From the NCBI GenBank assembly GCA_024232965.1, contig JACKQF010000003.1, positions 248,001-312,000 on the forward strand: a stretch of DNA of 64,000 nt. The letters are read 5' to 3'. The position numbers and the translations under genes are program-made. The DNA comes from Verrucomicrobiaceae bacterium (GTDB lineage Bacteria; Verrucomicrobiota; Verrucomicrobiia; Verrucomicrobiales; Verrucomicrobiaceae). Under the pieces are notes generated by a model. The model searched no databases. It saw only the letters and a list, made by a program, of their open reading frames with translations, and was not told where the DNA came from. Position 1 is the stretch's first letter. Every line of letters begins with the position of its first letter. This document shows positions 33,635-43,405 of the stretch, one piece after another.

Positions 33635-36600
33635 ATGCAGTTGCGCCTTTTTTTCCTCTGGCTGTGGTTCGCCAGCCTGTCTTTTGTCCATGCGGACGAA
33701 TATGATGACCTGCGCCTCAAGTGGCGGGACACAATTGTGGGTAGTGGCTATGACACGGGCGATTCCAATGTGGCTTCGCGACTGACTAGCATCGCGAGTC
33801 AAGCCAACAGCTACTGGGGCAGCATGGATGTGACGCCGACGCGGACGTACCTCTGGAGCGATGCCGCTAGCACGACCATCTCCGCGCAGATGTCCACGAA
33901 CTACTCACGGCTCCGCGCGATGGCGCTGGCCTATGCGACGCCGGGGTGCTCTTTGGCGGGGAATTCGGCCTTGTTGACGGATATCCTTGATGGGCTCGAC
34001 TGGATGCATGCGAACCGCTACAACGCGACGAAAAGCATCTATGACAACTGGTACGACTTTGAGATTGGCTCGCCCATTTCGCTGACGGATATCGCGGTCT
34101 TGCTCTACGATCAGCTGAGCCCAACGCAGATGAGCAACTTCATGGGCACCGTGGATAAGTTCACACCATCTGCCACGACGCAGGCCCCGGGCGGCACATC
34201 GGGAACCTTCACCGGTGCGAATCGCATGTGGAAGATTCGTGTCGTCGCTGTGCGTGGTGCGGTCGTCAAAAACGGCGTCAAAATCGCCGCTGCGCGAGAT
34301 GCCTTCAGCAACCTCTTCGCCTACGTGACCAGTGGCGACGGCTTTTACACGGACGGCTCCTTCGTTCAGCACACCGTGCATCCCTACACGGCGGGTTATG
34401 GGAATGCTTTGCTTTCCACCATCGCGCCGGTGATGAGTTGGCTGTCAGGTTCGACCTGGGAGGTCAGTGACCCGTCGCAGGCGAATCTCTTCCGCTGGGT
34501 CTTTGATTCGTTTGAACCGATCATCTATCGCGGCGCGGCGTTGGATCTTGTTCGGGGCCGTGAGTCGGGACGTGCTAACAGCAGTCCACAGGCGACCGGG
34601 CACAGTATCATGGATGCCATCCTCCAGATCGCGCAGTTTGCGCCGCCTGCAGATGCGGCACGGATGAAGAGTCTGGTCAAAGAGTGGGCGCTGACGGATA
34701 CCGTGCGCGACTTTGTCGGGGCGAGGCCACTGCCGACGCTGACGCTGGCAAAGCAATTGATGAACGATGGTACGGTGTCTCCGCGTGGGGAACTCATCGC
34801 ACACTTCACGTTTCCGGAAATGGATCGCGAAGTGCATCACGCCGCAGGTTATGAATTTGGGCTGAGCATGTGCTCCACACGCATCGCCAACTTTGAATCG
34901 ATCAATGGCGATAACATGCGTGGCTGGTTCACAGGTGATGGAATGACAAGCCTCTACACCTCGGACCTTGGTCAGTACACAGATGCTTATTGGGCAACGA
35001 TTGATCAGTATCGCCTGCCGGGTGTGACGGCCGATGTCACGCACAACAAGTTACCCGCCGTGGCCCATAGCATCGGACCGCGGGCGCAGGGGCAGAGCAC
35101 GACCTCACCGCATAATTGGGTGGGCGGTGCGACCTTGGGGCGGTTCGGCGCGGCGGGGATGCAGTTCAAGGGCGTGGGCGTGACGCTAACGGGCAAGAAA
35201 TCCTGGTTCATGTTTGATGACGAAATCGTTTGCCTCGGCGCCGGTATCACGAGCACGGATAATCGGCCCATCGAGACGATCGTGGACAACCGCAAAATCG
35301 CTGCGGATGGGGCCAATGCTTTCACTGTCAACGGTGTGGCCAAATCGCCGACTCTGGGCTGGACGGAATCGCTGGGTGGCGTGCAGTGGGCGCATCTCGC
35401 AGGCCCGGTCGTAGGTTCAGATATCGGCTACTACTTTCCGCAGCCCGCTTCGATCACCGCCGTGAGAGAAGCCCGCACCGGTGCGTGGAGCGATATTGAC
35501 GACGGTGGCACCAGCACTCCCATCACTCGCAACTTTCTGCGCATGAGCTTTGTGCATGGCAACAGCCCGACCAATGCAGCCTATCAATACGTGATTCTGC
35601 CGGGTCGCAATGTGCGGCGCATGGTGCACTACGTCGAGGCTCCACAGATTTATGTCATTGCCAACAACGCGAATGTGCAGGCTGTTGAGGAAACGACGCT
35701 GGGCATCACTGCTGTCAATTTTTGGACCGATAGCAGTCAGACCGCAGGCACCATTACGGCTGACAAAAAGTGCAGCGTACTGGTGCAGCAAGAGGGGCCG
35801 TTCGTCGATGTCAGTGTCAGTGATCCGACGCAGGTGAACACCGGCAGCATCGCGCTGCAGATTGCGATTGATGGTGGCACTCTTGTCACTGCGGATTCAG
35901 GAGTGACCGTCACACAGAGTTCTCCAACGATTGCTTTGAGCGTCAATGTCAATGGCGCTTCGGGTCGCACTTTGAAAGCCCGCTTTTATCTGGGAACACC
36001 GGACACATTTAGCGTGGCCCCCGTTGCGGACGCTTACGTCCATGATGCGGCAGCGAGTGTGGATACCAACTTTGGAACTGCGAGCACGCTGATCGTGAAG
36101 AAGAGTGGTGTTGGCTACAACCGTGAGTCCTTTCTGCGCTTCGACGTTCCGGCTTCGACTGGCACCTTTCTCGGTGCGGCGCTGAAACTAACCTGCCTTT
36201 CTGTCAGCACACCAGGTGAGCATGGCTTGATGCAGGTTCCGGATACCAGTTGGGGGGAAACCGCGATCACTTGGAACAACAAGCCCGCGACCAGCGGCAG
36301 TCTGCTTTCTACTTGGACTCCGGTTCTCAATGAAACCGCTAGTCACGATGTCACGCCTGCCATCACTGGTAGCGGACTGGTGTCGTTCAAACTCTATGGG
36401 ACCACGCAGACGACGGATGGCTTTGTGACTTATGCATCACGACAACACGCGACCGCTGGCAGTCGGCCGGAACTTGTGCTCACTCTTGGGCATGCGCCGC
36501 CTGTCGTCGTGATCGCGAGCCCAGCGGATGGGGAGATGCTGGCGCAGGCTGGTTCTACGACGATCACGGCGGATGTGCAGGCGACTGATGGCGCGATCAC

Positions 36601-38116
36601 CAGTGTTGCCTTTTATGATGGCGTGATCTTGCTAGGCACGGACACTTCTGCGCCGTATTCATTTGTGGCGACTCTTGGTGGCGGTCCTCATTCGCTGACT
36701 GCGATTGCTAGCGATGCAAATGGACTCAGCAGGACAAGCCTGGTCAGTCGCATTGATGTGCCTTTCCCACCTGTGGCGATTGCGGGCTCAGCGATGACGC
36801 CTTTGGGTGCGCCGATCGATGTCGATTTGCGTAGTCTGGTGAGTGATGTCGAGACGCCTTTGACCGCGCTGCGATTCGAACTGGGCGCTGCTTCCAATGG
36901 CGCGGCCGTGCTTCTTGCGGATGCTCACACCGTGCGCTTTACGCCTGCAGCAAATTACAGTGGCCCTGCCAGCTTTGCTTACACCGTGGTTGATACGACT
37001 CGCGATGCGAGGACCGTCTTCAACTACGATTTCAAGGACTCAAATCTCGGGGATGCATCGGGACAGGGGCGTGATGGAACGTTGAATGTGCAGGGCACGG
37101 GAGCAGGTTCTTTTGTTGCGGATATTCCTGCTGCGCTTATGCCCTTCCAAACGCAGAGCCTGTTCCTGACTGAGAACGGCACGGCAGGTGCGGCGCGTAT
37201 GGAGCGATCTTTGGCGAATGATGTTATCGACTTCAAGAATGCTGACTGGACGATTGCGGGGTGGTTTAAGCGCAGTGCGGCTCTGAACCAGGACACGATC
37301 GTTCATTTGGGCGAGTCGGGTGGTTACGGTAGCAATGCCATGACGCTGGCATTTTATAACACGAGTTCCACCATCAATTTGCGCAACTACAATGGTGCTA
37401 CGCTCGATTGCGATATTAGCACGACTGCTGCCGTCGGTCAGTGGCATCACTTTGTCATTGTGCGCAGCGGCGGGACGTTAAGCTGGTATTTGAATGGGAA
37501 TGTCGTTGGTAGTGATTCCTCATTCACCTTCAGCTTTGATTCGGGTAAACCGATCAAGTTTGGTGGTGTCACCACGTCTGTATTGGATCGTTGGTTGAAT
37601 GGCTCACTGGCGGACCTCGCCATGTTTAGCAGCACACTGAGTCCCTTGGAAATCAGCAAACTTACCACGACTCCGGTCGCTTCTTTTGGTGGGCAAAGTG
37701 CTACCAGTAGTGTGGCGATCAGTGTTCTGGCGCCCATCGAGTCTTGGCGGCAAGACCGATTTGGCACGATCAGTGGCGCAGGGCTTTTTGCGGATCTGGC
37801 GGACAAGGACTATGACGGTGTCGCCAACCTTCTTGAATATGCGATGGGGATGAATCCGAACGTGCATGATGCAGTGCCGATCAGCAGTCAAAAGAACGGC
37901 GGCACTTTGGAATTTGTATTTACCAGGAATAAATCAGCCGCTGATCTCAGCTACGGCGTCGAATGGACTGAGACGCTCAACAATCTGGACTGGAGCACGA
38001 TCGGGGTATCACTGGTGCTTGTTCCAGGATCTGACAACGGCACGACGCAGCAGTGGAAGGCCACTTTACCTGCGGGGACAACTCGACGTTTCGTGCGGCT
38101 CCGGGTGACTCGCTGA
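33635..38116 (+). CDS. Secreted multi-domain polysaccharide lyase family 8 protein
   Basis: 1493 residues. After a signal peptide (cleavage near A20) comes the PL8 alpha/alpha toroid (about 22-370). It has likely catalytic N138 in NWYDFEIG, H246 in SFVQH, Y255 in YTAGYG and R307/R309/E310 in RGRE. A PL8 beta-sandwich follows to about 790. Then come a DNRLRE/CBM96-like module (about 795-960), an Ig-like module (about 965-1050), a cadherin-like segment (about 1050-1125), a LamG-type sandwich (about 1130-1365) and a DKDYDGVANLLEYAMGMNP-type tail. It should cleave uronic-acid polysaccharides (hyaluronan, chondroitin or xanthan-like) by beta-elimination. It is divergent from the DUF1501 gene. Confidence 0.9.
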   Translation: MQLRLFFLWLWFASLSFVHADEYDDLRLKWRDTIVGSGYDTGDSNVASRLTSIASQANSYWGSMDVTPTRTYLWSDAASTTISAQMSTNYSRLRAMALAYATPGCSLAGNSALLTDILDGLDWMHANRYNATKSIYDNWYDFEIGSPISLTDIAVLLYDQLSPTQMSNFMGTVDKFTPSATTQAPGGTSGTFTGANRMWKIRVVAVRGAVVKNGVKIAAARDAFSNLFAYVTSGDGFYTDGSFVQHTVHPYTAGYGNALLSTIAPVMSWLSGSTWEVSDPSQANLFRWVFDSFEPIIYRGAALDLVRGRESGRANSSPQATGHSIMDAILQIAQFAPPADAARMKSLVKEWALTDTVRDFVGARPLPTLTLAKQLMNDGTVSPRGELIAHFTFPEMDREVHHAAGYEFGLSMCSTRIANFESINGDNMRGWFTGDGMTSLYTSDLGQYTDAYWATIDQYRLPGVTADVTHNKLPAVAHSIGPRAQGQSTTSPHNWVGGATLGRFGAAGMQFKGVGVTLTGKKSWFMFDDEIVCLGAGITSTDNRPIETIVDNRKIAADGANAFTVNGVAKSPTLGWTESLGGVQWAHLAGPVVGSDIGYYFPQPASITAVREARTGAWSDIDDGGTSTPITRNFLRMSFVHGNSPTNAAYQYVILPGRNVRRMVHYVEAPQIYVIANNANVQAVEETTLGITAVNFWTDSSQTAGTITADKKCSVLVQQEGPFVDVSVSDPTQVNTGSIALQIAIDGGTLVTADSGVTVTQSSPTIALSVNVNGASGRTLKARFYLGTPDTFSVAPVADAYVHDAAASVDTNFGTASTLIVKKSGVGYNRESFLRFDVPASTGTFLGAALKLTCLSVSTPGEHGLMQVPDTSWGETAITWNNKPATSGSLLSTWTPVLNETASHDVTPAITGSGLVSFKLYGTTQTTDGFVTYASRQHATAGSRPELVLTLGHAPPVVVIASPADGEMLAQAGSTTITADVQATDGAITSVAFYDGVILLGTDTSAPYSFVATLGGGPHSLTAIASDANGLSRTSLVSRIDVPFPPVAIAGSAMTPLGAPIDVDLRSLVSDVETPLTALRFELGAASNGAAVLLADAHTVRFTPAANYSGPASFAYTVVDTTRDARTVFNYDFKDSNLGDASGQGRDGTLNVQGTGAGSFVADIPAALMPFQTQSLFLTENGTAGAARMERSLANDVIDFKNADWTIAGWFKRSAALNQDTIVHLGESGGYGSNAMTLAFYNTSSTINLRNYNGATLDCDISTTAAVGQWHHFVIVRSGGTLSWYLNGNVVGSDSSFTFSFDSGKPIKFGGVTTSVLDRWLNGSLADLAMFSSTLSPLEISKLTTTPVASFGGQSATSSVAISVLAPIESWRQDRFGTISGAGLFADLADKDYDGVANLLEYAMGMNPNVHDAVPISSQKNGGTLEFVFTRNKSAADLSYGVEWTETLNNLDWSTIGVSLVLVPGSDNGTTQQWKATLPAGTTRRFVRLRVTR

Positions 38117-38124
38117 GGTCTGGA

Positions 38125-39246
38125 TCAAGGCCAGGGAGTGATGGTCGGAATCAATTCTTCCCACTTCTGGACGTGATTATCCCAGGTGAATGGCAGCATT
38201 GTGTCGCGTGCGGCGTCGCCGAGGGCTTTTCGTTCGGGTTCGCTGAGGGACAGTGCTTCATCGATTCGCGAAGCCACCGCCTTGGGATCGGCGGGATGGT
38301 GCAACATGAATCCATTGCGCCCGTCTTGGATGTGATCAATCGCGCCATCTTGTGCGGAGATGATGCCAGGAAGTCCGCTGGCCATGCTCTGAAGTACGGT
38401 ATTGGCACAGGCGTCGTAAAGTGTCGGATGCACGAACCAATCGGCGGCTTGGTAGAGCTCCATGATGCTGCCGGTGACAGGCACCTGACGGACACGCGCA
38501 TCGAGCCCAAGCTTCGCGATTTTCGTTTTGTAGGCGCCGGTCAATGGCTTGCCAACGATCCACAGGATGCCGCGCTTTGTCTGTGCTAGACCTTCGAGCA
38601 ATGCATCCAAGCCCTTGCGTCGATGACTGAGGGAGACAAACAGCAGGACATCTGCGTCTGACGGAGTTTGGAGTTTCCTACACATGACCTCCCGCAGTGC
38701 ATGGCGATTTTCTGCAGGCCGGAAAAGTGCGGTATCGACGGCGGTGTGAATCGTCGTAAACCGCGTAGCGGGCGGGTGATACATGCCCTGGAGTTGGGCG
38801 CTGACGCGGTTTGAATTGGTGACGAAATGCCGTGTCTGCTGGCGGGTGTAAAGCGTGCGCTCCAGGTGAAGTTCTAGCAGATTTTTGGCGGCATAGCGCT
38901 TGTACCAAGGCAGCAATCGGGAGTACAAACCGTGACAACCGCCGCCGGCGCGATGCAGATCGTGCGCGAAGGTGCGACCAAATCCGATGGATGCATCCAC
39001 TGGTAAGGAAGGGGCCAGCTTTGCGGATTCACGCGCAAACTGCCACATTCGGAGCAGCGGCGATCCAGCGATACGTGGCAGTTCTACGACCTTGCCGCTG
39101 AGCTTTTCCCTGACGTCGGGGGTGATGCGCGCCGTCACGTGGGTCAGTTCATGGCCAGCCTTGGCTAGGCGCGATGCGAACTCCAGCAGGTAGCCTTCCA
39201 GCCCGCCGCTGCGGATGAATTGATGGTAGATCAGAGCCAGCTTCAT
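38125..39246 (-). CDS. Glycosyltransferase family 4 (LPS-core-like)
   Basis: A 373-residue GT-B enzyme. The N-terminal domain starts LALIYHQFIRSGGLEGYLLEFASRL (in part), and the C-terminal GT4 domain has LLFVSLSHRRKGLDALLEGL, WIVGKPL and ADWFVHPTLYDACANTVLQSMASGLP with the donor-binding E-x7-E region altered. The overall likeness is to WaaG-type glucosyltransferases. Its 5' end overlaps the 3' end of the upstream GT2 gene by 4 bp, so the two are translationally coupled and probably act on the same envelope glycan. Confidence 0.88.
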   Translation of the reverse strand: MKLALIYHQFIRSGGLEGYLLEFASRLAKAGHELTHVTARITPDVREKLSGKVVELPRIAGSPLLRMWQFARESAKLAPSLPVDASIGFGRTFAHDLHRAGGGCHGLYSRLLPWYKRYAAKNLLELHLERTLYTRQQTRHFVTNSNRVSAQLQGMYHPPATRFTTIHTAVDTALFRPAENRHALREVMCRKLQTPSDADVLLFVSLSHRRKGLDALLEGLAQTKRGILWIVGKPLTGAYKTKIAKLGLDARVRQVPVTGSIMELYQAADWFVHPTLYDACANTVLQSMASGLPGIISAQDGAIDHIQDGRNGFMLHHPADPKAVASRIDEALSLSEPERKALGDAARDTMLPFTWDNHVQKWEELIPTITPWP

Positions 39247-40019
39247 GCGCCCTTTTCCTCCAGCGATTCGTGTTCAAACTTTCGGCTGTATCGCACAAAG
39301 GCGAAGAAGGCGGTCGCAGTTGCGATCCAGAACCCAGGGAATCCATCCAAGAAACCACGTCGCATAAAGTACGCGCGGAAGAATCGCCACCAGGGGCGGA
39401 AGAGGGTGTGGATGAGGGACCACCGAGCGCCGGCGTCCTTTTGCCGCTCCAGAAACACATCGGAGAAGGTGTTGATCTTGGAGATGTAGTGCCGCATGTC
39501 CTTGAAGGAAAAGTGATGCAGGTCCCCCGCGAGAATGGTGGTGGGGCCAGAGAGCTCGATCTTATCATGCTCTGGACTGCCCCCCCATGTGGCACCTTCG
39601 CGGCGGAAAAGCCGCAGCTTGCGATCAGGATACCAATCTCCATGCAGAATCCACCGGCCCAGGAACCAAACCTTCCGAGCCATGAAGGCACCGGCGAAGC
39701 GTTCTTGATCGCCTTTGGCAAAGAAATCCTGGATCGATTTGCGTAGCTCTGGGGACAGTTCCTCATCACAGTCCAGGGCGAGCACCCAGGGTTGTGTGCA
39801 GAGTTTGAGAGCGACGTTTTTTTGATCGCGATGTCCCAGCCAATCCTGATGCTTCGTGCTTGCACCGAACTCGGCGGCTACGGCCAGCGTGGCGTCGTTA
39901 GAACCGGAATCAACCACCACAATCTCCACGGCCAAGTCGGCAGCGCTGTTGAGGCAGCGGCGGAGGTTGGTCTCTTCGTTCTTGGAGATGATGGAAATCG
40001 AAAGGGGCAGGGGAGCCAT
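39243..40019 (-). CDS. Glycosyltransferase family 2 (WaaE/KdtX-like)
   Basis: 258 residues from ATG 40019 (MAPLPLSISIISKNEETNLRRCL). This is a GT-A fold enzyme with VDSGSNDATLAVA, the DXD-type ALDCDEELSP, RKVWFLGRWILHGDWYPDRKLRLFRR and HHFSFKDMRHYI. These match the WaaE/KdtX family that decorates the LPS inner core with beta-1,4-glucose. A C-terminal amphipathic helix probably touches the membrane. It forms an operon with the downstream GT4 gene. Confidence 0.9.
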   Translation of the reverse strand: MAPLPLSISIISKNEETNLRRCLNSAADLAVEIVVVDSGSNDATLAVAAEFGASTKHQDWLGHRDQKNVALKLCTQPWVLALDCDEELSPELRKSIQDFFAKGDQERFAGAFMARKVWFLGRWILHGDWYPDRKLRLFRREGATWGGSPEHDKIELSGPTTILAGDLHHFSFKDMRHYISKINTFSDVFLERQKDAGARWSLIHTLFRPWWRFFRAYFMRRGFLDGFPGFWIATATAFFAFVRYSRKFEHESLEEKGA

Positions 40020-40145
40020 GAACGACCCAGTGTGGCGCATACAGCCGCGATGCCAAGCAGCATCTCACTGCCTCAAAAAAGTCCTAGTTGTTCACAGTGA
40101 TCGCTTGCTCAATTGGCCTATCTATTATAGATTATCTAATAACTA

Positions 40146-41156
40146 ATGATAATTTCTTTGGAATCCTCAGTGCTTGGCGGCTACCTCTCCAACGAGGTCC
40201 CCGGTCTGGTCACGGGTATGCTTCATCTAGCGGGACAGAAAGATCCGATCCGAGTGGAACTCGAAGGCAATTTCTTGCGTGATATTGCCGGCTGTAGGGT
40301 CGATTTTCACAATCCGCTGCCCGAGGGCGATGCTGATCAGGTCGCCTGTCTCGCTGCGCAGCAGGGTGGACACACAGGCATCATGACGGCCTCCTACCGG
40401 GTGGCCAAGATGCCGCGCCGTCGTAAGAAGGCTGGCGGCGGCAATAGTTTGCCTGACCCTCCGGGGCTGAAGAATCTGCTCTTCTTTGAGTGGTTCAATT
40501 TGGAAGGGCAGCGCATCTTGATTCAGTCCTGGCACCTTCAGATGCGGGTCTCGTCGCCCGTGTGGCAGATGGGAAAAGACGAAGAATCGCTGATGCTGCG
40601 ACAGAGCCGCGCAAGGCGCAAGCACTACCTTCTGGGCGAGCGCAAACGCCGCACCGGGCACGATGGCGATGACGAAGGCGGGCTTGGCGAGCGATACGAA
40701 CCCTCCCAACCGGGTGGCAATCCTTTTGCAGGGATCGAGGAAGGGGTGCCAAAGCCGCGTCGTCCCAGGCGCTCGCCTGCAGACGGTACGGCTACGCCCA
40801 GCCAGCGTTCAGGCGCGCTGGAGACTGAACTGCGACGCTTTCAGGATCTTTTAGTACACGAAGAAGAGGGGACGACCCGCCCAGCAGTGTTGCGGCTTCT
40901 TTCCACCGTCGGGGATTTGGCTGCGCATCTGGGGCAGGCTCTGCGTCAGTTTGTGGCGGCGGAAAAAGAGCAGTGGGATTTCCTGATCGTTGACCTCGAG
41001 CAATCGCTGCCACTCTTTGCTGCGGCTCTGAATGCGACCGACAAACTGGTGCAGAACTCCGGGGGCGGAGCGGATGGAAAGTGGTTGGGCAGTGTGCAGG
41101 CCTCACTGCTGAATATCGAACTGCGTATTCGCGAACTGCTAACGCTCCTCAGGTAG
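40146..41156 (+). CDS. Conserved-looking protein of unknown function
   Basis: 336 residues. The N-terminal 150 form a mixed alpha/beta segment (ISLESSVLGGYLSNEVPGLVTGMLHL, IRVELEGNFLRDIAG) ending with the basic tract MPRRRKKAG. A charged, Pro/Gly-rich linker at about 150-230 follows. The C-terminal 100 residues are helical (LETELRRFQDLLVHEEE, WDFLIVDLEQSLPLFAAALN). There is no signal peptide or membrane segment. I do not recognise the family. A TTGCTC-N17-TAGATT promoter-like pair lies at about 40105-40133. It ends 3 bp before the convergent DUF1552 gene. Confidence 0.65.
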   Translation: MIISLESSVLGGYLSNEVPGLVTGMLHLAGQKDPIRVELEGNFLRDIAGCRVDFHNPLPEGDADQVACLAAQQGGHTGIMTASYRVAKMPRRRKKAGGGNSLPDPPGLKNLLFFEWFNLEGQRILIQSWHLQMRVSSPVWQMGKDEESLMLRQSRARRKHYLLGERKRRTGHDGDDEGGLGERYEPSQPGGNPFAGIEEGVPKPRRPRRSPADGTATPSQRSGALETELRRFQDLLVHEEEGTTRPAVLRLLSTVGDLAAHLGQALRQFVAAEKEQWDFLIVDLEQSLPLFAAALNATDKLVQNSGGGADGKWLGSVQASLLNIELRIRELLTLLR

Positions 41157-41159
41157 TCT

Positions 41160-42524
41160 CTACGAGACCTCGAGGCGGCCATTGCTATCGCCGATGGTGT
41201 CCACGTGGACGTTCATCTTTTGCAGCATGTCCACGTAGAGGTTGGTCATGGGCACCTCGCCCTGGAGGATCTGGCGCCTGCCAGGTGTCCAGGCACCCCC
41301 TGCTCGTCCAGCGAGGATGATGGGGAGATTCTCGTGATTGTGCCGATCTGGGTCCTGGATTCCGCCGCCGTAAACGATCATGGAGGAGTCGAGCAGACTC
41401 TTGTCTCCTTCGCGGACGCTCTTCATCTTGTCCAGGAAGTAGGCCAGTTGGCGCAAATAGAAGCGGTCGATCTTGCCGAGCTTTTCCAGCTTCTGCGGAT
41501 CCCGCTGATGATGGGAAATGGAGTGGTGTCCGTCTGGGACGCCGATCTCGGTGAAGCTGCGATTGCTGCCGTCATGCGCCAGCATGAAGGTGGCGATGCG
41601 GGTCGTGTCTGTCTGGAAGGCCAGCACGAGAAGGTCAAACATGGCGCGCATGTGCTCCTCATACGAGTCAGGGACGCCGTCGGGGACCTTCACATCGGGC
41701 ATCTCAGCGTTGAATTTTTCCGCGGTCTCGATGCGCTTTTCGATATCGCGGACTGCGGCAAAGTACTCATCAATCTTGCGTCGATCCGTGGGGTTGACGC
41801 GTGCTTGCAGGCTCTTTGCCTCTCCCAGCACGGAGTCGAGCACACTCTTGCGCAGGCGCTTGCGACGCGCTGCCCCAGGCCCTTCGTCATTGCGGCCAGC
41901 GCCGTAGCCAAAAAGCCGTTCAAAGGCCAATCGTGGATTCATCTCAGGGGCCATCGGCAGGGTGGTGGACTTCCAGGAGAGGTTAAACTGGTAAGCACAG
42001 CTATATCCAGAGTCACAATTACCGGAGCTGCGTTGTCCGTCCGTGCTGAGTTCAAGCGAGGGTAGTCGCGTCAGGTTACCGAGCTTTTCAGCGGCAATCT
42101 GGTCCACAGAGACACCAAGCTGGATGTCGGCACCTGCCGTCTTTTTCGGCATGCAGCCAGTCAAAAAGGTCGCCGTAGCGCGTGCGTGATCGCCACCGCC
42201 ATTGCCATGCGAGCGAGCCAGATCATGGCAGAGGCCGGACATGATCATGACGTCGTCCTTGTGGCGGGCGATTTCGTTGAGGCTGCGGGACAACTGATAA
42301 CCGGTGCCATCGCCCTGCGGCATCCATTCGTCCACATTTACTCCGTTTGGAACGTAGAGCCAGCAGGCACGGAGGGGATTGGTGGTGGGCGTCTTGGCGG
42401 CGGCGGCCGCTCGACCTCCGATGGATTCGAGAAAAGGCAGCGTCAAAAAGGTGCCCAATCCGCGCAGGACCTGACGGCGACTGGCAGTGTGGGTAGCTGA
42501 TGCAGCGGGGGAAAGCGGGGGCAT
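41160..42524 (-). CDS. DUF1552 exported protein with Tat-like signal
   Basis: 454 residues with a twin-Arg-like signal (TASRRQVLRGLGTFLTLPFLES). Family motifs include CWLYVPNGVNVDEWMPQG, DVMIMSGLCHDLARSHGNGGGDHARA (in part), FLTGCMPKKTAGADIQLGVSVDQ, LPSLELSTDG, DSGYSCAYQFNLSW and a C-terminal SSMIVYGGGIQDPDRHNHENLPIILAG. DUF1552 genes usually stand next to a DUF1592/1588 cytochrome-like partner, which is missing here. The fold is alkaline-phosphatase-like by inference and its role is unproven. Confidence 0.9.
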   Translation of the reverse strand: MPPLSPAASATHTASRRQVLRGLGTFLTLPFLESIGGRAAAAAKTPTTNPLRACWLYVPNGVNVDEWMPQGDGTGYQLSRSLNEIARHKDDVMIMSGLCHDLARSHGNGGGDHARATATFLTGCMPKKTAGADIQLGVSVDQIAAEKLGNLTRLPSLELSTDGQRSSGNCDSGYSCAYQFNLSWKSTTLPMAPEMNPRLAFERLFGYGAGRNDEGPGAARRKRLRKSVLDSVLGEAKSLQARVNPTDRRKIDEYFAAVRDIEKRIETAEKFNAEMPDVKVPDGVPDSYEEHMRAMFDLLVLAFQTDTTRIATFMLAHDGSNRSFTEIGVPDGHHSISHHQRDPQKLEKLGKIDRFYLRQLAYFLDKMKSVREGDKSLLDSSMIVYGGGIQDPDRHNHENLPIILAGRAGGAWTPGRRQILQGEVPMTNLYVDMLQKMNVHVDTIGDSNGRLEVS

Positions 42525-42677
42525 GACGAGATTACGTTATCGCTTGGAGTTCCTTTCTTTGCAAGCGGCGCTCGGCCCGGCAAAGTTCACGCACCTTCTA
42601 CTTGCCCCGGCGCGTAATCCCTTTACTGAAAGCTTTCCTCCCAGACTTTCTAAACCCAACACAACCCGAACATCACC

Positions 42678-43292
42678 ATGCCCCACACACTTCCCTCCCT
42701 CCCTTACCCGACCGACGCTTTGGAGCCCCACATCGATCAGCAGACGATGGAGATCCATCATGGCCGTCACCACAACGCCTATGTCACGAATCTGAACAAC
42801 GCCATCGCTGGCAAAGCAGATCTTGAAGCGAAAAGCATCGAAGAACTCTGCAAAGACCTCGGCTCCGTCCCTGAAGATATCCGTGGTGCCGTCCGTAACA
42901 ATGGCGGTGGTCACTTCAATCACAGCCTCTTCTGGACCATCATGGGCCCGAACGCGGGTGGTGCACCTACGGGCGCACTTGCCGACGCTATTACAGCGAC
43001 TTTCGGCTCCTTTGATGCCTTCAAAGAAGTCTTCGCCAAGGCTGGCGCGACTCGTTTTGGCTCCGGCTGGGCTTGGCTCGTCGTCAAGGATGGCAAGCTT
43101 GCTGTGACCTCGACGCCAAACCAGGACAACCCACTCATGGACGACTCCGGCACGCCGATCCTCGGCTGCGATGTCTGGGAGCACGCTTACTATCTGAAAT
43201 ATCAGAACAAGCGCCCAGATTACATCACCGCATGGTGGAATGCCGTGAATTGGACAGCAGTGGCGGAAAACTTCGCCAAAGCAACTGCCTAA
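42678..43292 (+). CDS. sodA: Superoxide dismutase, Mn type
   Basis: 204 residues. It dismutates superoxide to hydrogen peroxide and oxygen. The metal ligands fall in EIHHGRHHNAYV (first His), GGHFNHSLFW (second His) and DVWEHAYYLKY (Asp and third His). GGHFNHSLFW together with Gln in STPNQDNPLM favours manganese over iron. There is no signal peptide, so it is cytoplasmic. It is monocistronic with a strong terminator. Confidence 0.96.
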   Translation: MPHTLPSLPYPTDALEPHIDQQTMEIHHGRHHNAYVTNLNNAIAGKADLEAKSIEELCKDLGSVPEDIRGAVRNNGGGHFNHSLFWTIMGPNAGGAPTGALADAITATFGSFDAFKEVFAKAGATRFGSGWAWLVVKDGKLAVTSTPNQDNPLMDDSGTPILGCDVWEHAYYLKYQNKRPDYITAWWNAVNWTAVAENFAKATA

Positions 43293-43320
43293 CGGATGGC
43301 TCTGGCCACCGGTTGATTTG

Positions 43321-43361
43321 GAAAGCGCAGGGCTGGTTCGCCACTCTGCGCTTTCTTTTTC
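43321..43361 (+). terminator. Intrinsic terminator of sodA
   Basis: A 10-bp stem GAAAGCGCAG/CTGCGCTTTC (43321-43330 with 43346-43355) around a 15-base loop is followed by TTTTTC. It is 29 bp after the stop. Confidence 0.85.
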
Positions 43362-43405
43362 TACACTGGACAAGACCTCAACGCACCCTAGGATTGCCGG
43401 CAGGC

